Shown: in pieces, positions 59,768 to 64,000 of the stretch
Layout of the letters: the number at the start of each line of letters is the position of its first letter
Numbering within the stretch: position 1 is the first letter of the stretch
DNA from: Thermanaerovibrio velox DSM 12556
GTDB taxonomy: Bacteria; Synergistota; Synergistia; Synergistales; Synergistaceae
Direction of reading: 5' to 3'
DNA length: 64,000 bases
Assembly: GCF_000237825.1 (NCBI RefSeq)
Contig: NZ_CM001377.1
Location: 1,762,276 to 1,826,275 of the forward strand
Made by a program: the position numbers and the translations under genes
The notes under the pieces: model-generated
The model's database searches: none
The model's input: only the letters and a program-made list of their open reading frames with translations
What the model was told of the DNA's origin: nothing

Positions 59768-59783
59768 TGTTTCACGTGAAACA
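59768..59783. promoter_or_regulatory. parS chromosome-partition site
   Basis: TGTTTCACGTGAAACA is a perfect 16-bp palindrome and matches the conserved ParB-binding parS site exactly. parS sites cluster near oriC, where ParB and SMC load for chromosome segregation. It is intergenic. Confidence 0.92.
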
Positions 59784-59820
59784 ACCATGGACAGGGCAGC
59801 TCTCTAGCCTTAATCTATAT

Positions 59821-60504
59821 TCAATGGACCTCCGGCACCCGGATGGAGTGCATGAGGTCCCCGTGGGGCATGTTCGGCGTATCCGGCAGCTCCGTGAAAC
59901 AGGAACCCTCCGGACGGACGAAACCGCAGACCTCGGCGAAGGCCTCCGCCAAGGCCGGGTCAAACTGGTCAAAGCGATGATGAAGGATCTCCTCCAGGGC
60001 ATCCCGATGACCCATGGCATTCCTGTAGGGGCGCCGGGACGTCATGGCCTCAAAGGCGTCCGCCACGGCTATGATCCGGGCGAAAAACGGGATCTCCTCT
60101 CCCCGAAGCCCCTCCGGATAGCCCCAGCCGTCGAACCGCTCGTGATGATGCAAAGCCCCAAGGACCACCTGGTCACAAAAACCCTCGGCCCTAAGGATGG
60201 CCGCCCCGGCGGACGGATGCATCTGTATCATGGACCTCTCCACGGGGCTCAACGGCCCCCTCTTTTGGAGCACCCAATCCGGGACCTTCACCTTCCCCAC
60301 GTCATGAAGGAGGGCGGAGAGCCCCAGCAATCCCAAGGACTCCTCCGGCAGGTCCAAAGCCCTCCCAAGGGACAGGGAAAGCCTCATGACCCGGATGGAA
60401 TGGGCCCTGGTCCCCGGGTCCAGCAGCTCCAGGACCCCGCAGGAACGCTCCAACCCAAGGGAACCGAACGAACCCGGCGAAACTCCGCAAGCCGTAAGCC
60501 CCAT
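59821..60504 (-). CDS. HD-GYP domain protein
   Basis: HD-GYP proteins hydrolyse c-di-GMP. The 227-residue protein from the ATG at 60504 (AGGAGGTG 5 bases upstream) is little more than the domain: HSIRVMRLSLSLG, LLHDVGKVKVPDWVL (HD pair), HPSAGAAIL, HHHERFDGWGYPEGLRGEEIP (GYP motif intact) and ADAFEAMTSRRPYR. The sensor part is short. It lies 26 bases after feoB and probably belongs to the same transcript, linking iron uptake with c-di-GMP. The terminator and parS follow. Confidence 0.92.
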   Translation of the reverse strand: MGLTACGVSPGSFGSLGLERSCGVLELLDPGTRAHSIRVMRLSLSLGRALDLPEESLGLLGLSALLHDVGKVKVPDWVLQKRGPLSPVERSMIQMHPSAGAAILRAEGFCDQVVLGALHHHERFDGWGYPEGLRGEEIPFFARIIAVADAFEAMTSRRPYRNAMGHRDALEEILHHRFDQFDPALAEAFAEVCGFVRPEGSCFTELPDTPNMPHGDLMHSIRVPEVH

Positions 60505-60529
60505 TTCGGCACCTCCTATCAAACAGGGG

Positions 60530-62533
60530 CTAAAGCCCCGCCGCCAGGGCCAGCCGGTACGCCACAAAGGCCCCCAGGTAACCCACGGAGGTGCTGTAGA
60601 GCGCGGCGAACAGGGTCCACTTGATGCTCTGGGTCTCCTTGTACATGGCGCTCAAGGCGGCCACGCAGGGAACGTACAGCAGGGACATCACCATGAACGC
60701 CAGGGCCGCAGGGGTGGTGAAAAGCCCCTGAAGGGCCGCGGCCAAGCCCTCGTCCCCAACCCCCATTATGGTGCCGAAGGCCCCTATCACCACCTCCTTG
60801 GCCAGGAACCCGAAGATCAAGGACACCCCGGCCTGCCAGAACCCAAAGCCCAAGGGACTAAGGAGCGGAGCCAACAGAGACCCGATCCTGCCGATGAGGC
60901 TCTCCTCGGAGGCGTACTCCACCCCAAAGGGCAGGTTCCCCAAGGCCCAGATTACCAGCACCGTGCCCAATATGAAGGTCCCCGCCTTCCGCACGAACTG
61001 GGAGGACCGGAGAAGCGCCGTGGACAGGACCCCGCTCCACTGGGGAAGCCTGTAGGGCGGGAGCTCCATTATGAACTGGGAGGGCTCCCCCTTGAAGATC
61101 GTCTTGGAGAAGAGCTTCGCGGAAAGCACCGACACCACGATCCCAAGCAAGTACATGCCAAAGACCACGTTCCCCGCGACCCTGGGGAAGAACGCCCCGG
61201 AGAACATGACTAAAACGGGGAGCCGGGCGGAACAGGAGATGAATGGGATCGACAGGATGGCGATCTTCCGGTCCCTGGGGCTCTCCAGTATCCTGGTGGC
61301 CATCATGGCGGGGACCCCGCAGCCAAACCCCAGGAGCATGGGGATGAAGCTCTTCCCGTGAAGCCCCATGGCCCTCATTATGCGGTCCATCACAAAGGCC
61401 CCCCGGGCCATGTAGCCCGTGTCCTCCAGCACCCCTATGAGGGCGAAGAGGATGAATATGTGGGGCACGAAGACCAAGACCGACCCCACCCCGCCGATCA
61501 TGCCGTCCCCCACCAGGGATCCCAGCAAGGCGGGGGCCCCAAGGGACTCCAAATAACCCGCCGCCAGCTCGCCGGCGGAGGCGAAAAGCCCGTCCAGCCA
61601 GTCCGCGATAGGGGTCCCCAGCGCAAAGGTCACCTTGAACATGCCCCAAGCCACCAGGAGGAATATGGGAAGCCCCAGCAGACGGTTCGTAAACACCCTA
61701 TCCAGCCGGTCATCTAAGGTCGCCACCGGCTTGAAGGACGGATCGAAGCTTATCACCCTGGAGGCCAAGGCGGACACCCAGCTCCACCGCCTCTCCATGA
61801 GGGCGGACTGAAGGTCCATGCCCAGGGCATCCTCAAGTCGACGGTTCTCCTCCGCCAGCACCGCGTCCAGCCCGCCGGACCGATCCCCCAGGGCCACCCA
61901 TACCCGGGGATCCCCCTCCGCGGCCATCAAAGCCCCGGTCCTGGCATCGAAGGGCATGGGGCCAAGGGATGACAGGAACCCCTCCAGCCTCCTCAAGGAG
62001 GCCCCCACAGCTTCCCCGTAGTCAACCGCAAGGGGCTCAGAAGCAAGCTCCGCCTCCTCCATGGCCCGGATCAAGTCCTCCACCCCCCGGCCGCTCCTGG
62101 CCACGGTCTGGACCACCTGGACCCCCAGGGCCTCCTCCAGCCCCTTAACATCCACCCTTATGCCCTTCTGCTCCGCCATGTCCACCATGTTGAGGGCGCA
62201 GAGCACCCGCTTACCCCGCTCCCGAACCTGAAGGGCCAGGTACAGGCTCCTCTCCAGGGCGGCGGCGTCTAAAACCAGTATCACCCCGTGAAGGGGCTCC
62301 TCGGAGATGAACTGCGAGGCTATCTGCTCGTCCACCGACGAGGCCCCAAGGCCGTATATGCCCGGCAGGTCCACCACCAAGGCCTCCCCCCGGGAGGTCC
62401 TTACCCGACCCTCCTTGCGCTCCACGGTGACACCGGGCCAGTTCCCCACCTTCTGGCGGGAACCGGTTAGGCAGTTGAAGAGGCTAGTCTTCCCCACGTT
62501 GGGGTTCCCCGCCAGGGCCCACAGGGCGCTCAA
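60530..62533 (-). CDS. feoB: Ferrous iron transport protein B
   Basis: FeoB imports Fe2+ through the inner membrane. The product of about 667 residues has a G domain with P-loop LAGNPNVGKTSLFN, switch GNWPGVTVE, DLPGIYGLG and LNMVD, then a helical GDI-like region and about eight membrane helices, including GFGCGVPAMMATRILE and FISCSARLPVLVMFSGAFF, the family's pore-lining motifs with the conserved Cys. The TTG at 62533 overlaps the FeoA stop by 4 bases; a GTG at 62542 is an alternative. Iron supplied here suits the Fe-S-rich hydrogenase system. Confidence 0.96.
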   Translation of the reverse strand: MSALWALAGNPNVGKTSLFNCLTGSRQKVGNWPGVTVERKEGRVRTSRGEALVVDLPGIYGLGASSVDEQIASQFISEEPLHGVILVLDAAALERSLYLALQVRERGKRVLCALNMVDMAEQKGIRVDVKGLEEALGVQVVQTVARSGRGVEDLIRAMEEAELASEPLAVDYGEAVGASLRRLEGFLSSLGPMPFDARTGALMAAEGDPRVWVALGDRSGGLDAVLAEENRRLEDALGMDLQSALMERRWSWVSALASRVISFDPSFKPVATLDDRLDRVFTNRLLGLPIFLLVAWGMFKVTFALGTPIADWLDGLFASAGELAAGYLESLGAPALLGSLVGDGMIGGVGSVLVFVPHIFILFALIGVLEDTGYMARGAFVMDRIMRAMGLHGKSFIPMLLGFGCGVPAMMATRILESPRDRKIAILSIPFISCSARLPVLVMFSGAFFPRVAGNVVFGMYLLGIVVSVLSAKLFSKTIFKGEPSQFIMELPPYRLPQWSGVLSTALLRSSQFVRKAGTFILGTVLVIWALGNLPFGVEYASEESLIGRIGSLLAPLLSPLGFGFWQAGVSLIFGFLAKEVVIGAFGTIMGVGDEGLAAALQGLFTTPAALAFMVMSLLYVPCVAALSAMYKETQSIKWTLFAALYSTSVGYLGAFVAYRLALAAGL

Positions 62534-62829
62534 TGCCCACACCCCCCGGCACAGCAGCAGCAGGAGCCCCCGCAGGAGGAGAGGATCTCAACCCGAACAA
62601 CCTGGGCCTCCTCACGCCTCAAGCTCACGTCCATCCCCCGGAAGCGCACCGATATGGGATCCCCCATGGGGGCCGGCTTCCCCACCTGAACCACCGTGCC
62701 GGGCACCAGCCCCATCTGAAGGGCCCGGGTCTTGAGGGGACCTGCGCCCTCAAAGCCAACCACCCTGCAGAGAACCCCCTCCTTAGCGTCGCCAAGGGAA
62801 ATAAAACCCTCCAACCTAGAACCACTCAA
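62530..62829 (-). CDS. feoA: FeoA-domain protein with cysteine-rich tail
   Basis: FeoA is a small SH3-like protein that helps FeoB. This version (99 residues from the TTG at 62829, GGGGG 8 bases upstream) has RLEGFISLGDAKEGVLCRVVGFEGAG, then LKTRALQMGLVPGTVVQVG and DPISVRFRGMDVSLRREEAQVVRVE, the full FeoA fold. It ends with a cysteine-rich tail, SSCGGSCCCCAGGCGH, with six Cys in the last 14 residues, unlike the classical 75-residue FeoA. The tail could bind iron or a cluster. It overlaps feoB. Confidence 0.9.
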   Translation of the reverse strand: MSGSRLEGFISLGDAKEGVLCRVVGFEGAGPLKTRALQMGLVPGTVVQVGKPAPMGDPISVRFRGMDVSLRREEAQVVRVEILSSCGGSCCCCAGGCGH

Positions 62830-62906
62830 CTCGATTACCCCCGTTCCTTCAAGAGATGCCCTTTGTTTGGCGGATAAAACTTTACGGCGGGCAAAAAAAC
62901 ACCGCC

Positions 62907-63137
62907 CTACGCTCCCGGCACCGGGGCCACCCATATTCGAGAGGCCACCTGCCCTCCTAGGGCCAGCCGGGACCCTGCGGCATCAACCACCACGGAGAAC
63001 CGGTCCCTGCGGACCAACCTCAGCCTCATCCCCGGGGAGATCCCCATCTCACCCAGCTTTTTAACCTCCTGGGGCTCAAGCCGCACCCGCAAGACCGAAA
63101 GGACTTCCCCCTCTGATGCAGAGCTCAATGGGCACAT
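62907..63137 (-). CDS. FeoA-domain protein (second copy)
   Basis: This 76-residue FeoA-domain protein starts at ATG 63137 (GGAGGGG 6 bases upstream). RLEPQEVKKLGEMGISPGMRLRLVRRDRFSVVVDAAGSRLALGGQVASRIWV matches the FeoA barrel but lacks the cysteine tail of its neighbour. Two FeoA domains before FeoB are common in anaerobes. It lies between the DtxR-type gene and feoA. Confidence 0.88.
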   Translation of the reverse strand: MCPLSSASEGEVLSVLRVRLEPQEVKKLGEMGISPGMRLRLVRRDRFSVVVDAAGSRLALGGQVASRIWVAPVPGA

Positions 63138-63221
63138 GACAAACCCCTCCGTCGAACTAGATATGAACTCCCGCACAAACGCCCCTCATAACCCTGGCTC
63201 ACAGGTCCCGGCACCTCAACC

Positions 63222-63884
63222 TCAACGGATCGGCACCACCCATATGCACCGGGCCTCATCGGACCGGAGCCCCACCCGGCGCCCCAACACCTCCACCTCC
63301 AGCGGGTCGTCCCCCCAGGATCTCCCCTTAAGCTCCACCTCCATCCCCGGGACCATCCCCATCTCAAGAAGGCGCTTCCTGAGGGCCCCCTCGGCGGTGA
63401 TCCGGACCACCCGGCACCTCCTCCCATCGCCCCCAAGGCACATGGGATGAGGCAGCTCCATGGGGCTCTCAAGACGCCGTTTAAGCTCCATCGCCCAGGG
63501 CTCCCCCCGCCTTAACCCCTCGCATATGTAGTCCGACAGGGCAAAGAGCCTCATCTCCACCTGGTCATCTAAAAGGTGCTCCATCTCGCAGGCCACCTGC
63601 TGGGCCCTCTCACCGTGGACCCCAAGGAGCCGAAAGAAATGAGCGAGCTCCTGATGACGCCGGTAGATAGAAAGCGCCCTCTTCCGCCCCTCCTCGGTGA
63701 GGGAAGGGTTGCCGTACCTCTCGTGCTCCAGAAGCCCCTCGGCACAGAGCTTCTTAAGCACCGAAACCACAGTGCCCTTGGTGACCTCCAAGGCCCTTGC
63801 AAGCCCCGTCACGGAGGGCAGACGCCCCTCCATCTCCTCCAGGAACATCTCCTCCAGATAGTCCTCAGAACGCTTCGACGACAT
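63222..63884 (-). CDS. DtxR/MntR-family metal-dependent repressor with FeoA-like C-terminal domain
   Basis: This 220-residue regulator starts at ATG 63884 (GGGGAG 8 bases upstream). The N-terminal winged helix (SEDYLEEMFLEEMEGRLPSVTGLARALEVTKGTVVSVLKKL), the metal-binding dimerisation helices (HQELAHFFRLLGV, ACEMEHLLDD) and the C-terminal SH3/FeoA-like domain (GALRKRLLEMGMVPGMEVELKG) are all in the normal DtxR order. As the first gene of the feo operon it probably represses the operon with Fe2+. The metal specificity (Fe or Mn) cannot be decided here. Confidence 0.9.
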   Translation of the reverse strand: MSSKRSEDYLEEMFLEEMEGRLPSVTGLARALEVTKGTVVSVLKKLCAEGLLEHERYGNPSLTEEGRKRALSIYRRHQELAHFFRLLGVHGERAQQVACEMEHLLDDQVEMRLFALSDYICEGLRRGEPWAMELKRRLESPMELPHPMCLGGDGRRCRVVRITAEGALRKRLLEMGMVPGMEVELKGRSWGDDPLEVEVLGRRVGLRSDEARCIWVVPIR

Positions 63885-63933
63885 ACCCACTGCTCCCCGG
63901 GGCCAAGATGTTTTGTTCATCAAACACACCGGG

Positions 63934-63962
63934 AGCATAAAACAACCGCCCCCGCAAGTCAA
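63934..63962 (-). promoter_or_regulatory. Promoter of the feo operon
   Basis: On the minus strand, TTGACT (63962-63957) and TATGCT (63939-63934) are exactly 17 bases apart, about 50 bases before the DtxR-type start. A short TGTTT/AAACA inverted repeat follows and could be an operator. Confidence 0.7.
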
Positions 63963-64000
63963 GGGGGGCTTGATTTATGGCCCTTAAAGTACGATAAACT

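Larger units (their letters stand above)
59497..59820. other. Intergenic region holding a terminator and parS
   Basis: This 324-base gap between two minus-strand genes contains an AT-rich start, the terminator of the iron operon (59621-59684), a purine-rich stretch (about 59701-59725) and the parS site. No protein-coding frame is convincing. Confidence 0.7.

Noticed and set aside
1-64000. CRISPR arrays, insertion sequences, tRNA or rRNA genes
   Set aside because: I saw no regularly spaced repeats, transposase motifs or tRNA/rRNA patterns. A covariance search was not possible, so a small RNA gene could have been missed.

Overview
The window looks like an origin-proximal piece of the chromosome of an anaerobic, high-GC, amino-acid-fermenting bacterium. 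The gene set fits the Synergistetes, with Thermanaerovibrio-like content: an NADH-linked trimeric [FeFe] hydrogenase with all its maturases, DUF3798-type binding proteins, AGCS amino-acid transport, dimethylarginine hydrolase, gamma-glutamyltransferase, no respiratory complexes, and an LpxB-like protein. This placement is an inference from gene content; no rRNA gene or other phylogenetic marker was tested. A perfect 16-bp parS site (59768-59783), rsmG and a remB-gyrB pair support a position near oriC.

Layout. 1-4.3 kb: a cut-off chemoreceptor, a molybdopterin oxidoreductase and an MFS transporter. 4.4-10.4 kb: a minus-strand operon of metallophosphoesterase, C45-type amidohydrolase, HDOD protein and a large hybrid kinase/diguanylate cyclase. 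10.4-14 kb: rsmG, a CoA-disulfide-reductase-like flavoprotein under a promoter with an operator-like palindrome, and an archaeal-type class I aldolase. 14-24.4 kb: hydrogen metabolism, with hydC-hydD-like-hydB-hydA, then focA-mobA, then the maturation operon TM1266-like-hydE-hydG-hydF behind a structured leader. 24.8-29.5 kb: metF, metH and a FAD amine oxidase. 29.5-37.4 kb: a two-component system next to gamma-glutamyltransferase, an exported M14 deacylase-like protein, a 47-residue membrane peptide, a TRAP-like large permease, an exported protein of unknown function and a DUF364 protein. 37.5-47.1 kb: two unusual soluble chemoreceptors (one fused to a solute-binding domain, one to a nucleotide-binding Rossmann domain), an LpxB-like protein, remB-gyrB, an Lrp regulator beside an AGCS symporter and DDAH, and cobO. 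47.2-54.2 kb: a complete ABC importer with tandem DUF3798 binding proteins. 54.4-59.5 kb: PfpI, DUF2156, a tiny gene with a near-consensus promoter and strong terminator, a TPR protein, deoC and a HAD phosphatase. 59.6-64 kb: parS, then an iron operon (DtxR-like, FeoA, FeoA, FeoB, HD-GYP) on the minus strand.

How it fits together. Amino acids and peptides enter through the AGCS, ABC and TRAP-like systems. Surface hydrolases trim gamma-glutamyl and acyl groups. NADH and reduced ferredoxin from fermentation are reoxidised by HydABC, whose H-cluster needs HydEFG, while Feo supplies iron. FocA and MobA suggest formate and molybdenum-enzyme metabolism next to hydrogen metabolism.

Data quality. 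Six genes (focA, metF, a histidine kinase, the AGCS symporter, the second DUF3798 protein and the HAD phosphatase) are each interrupted by what looks like one extra base in or beside a mononucleotide run, mostly G or C runs of 6-7. Five give normal family lengths once one base is removed. This is more likely sequence error than six real pseudogenes, but it needs reads to settle.
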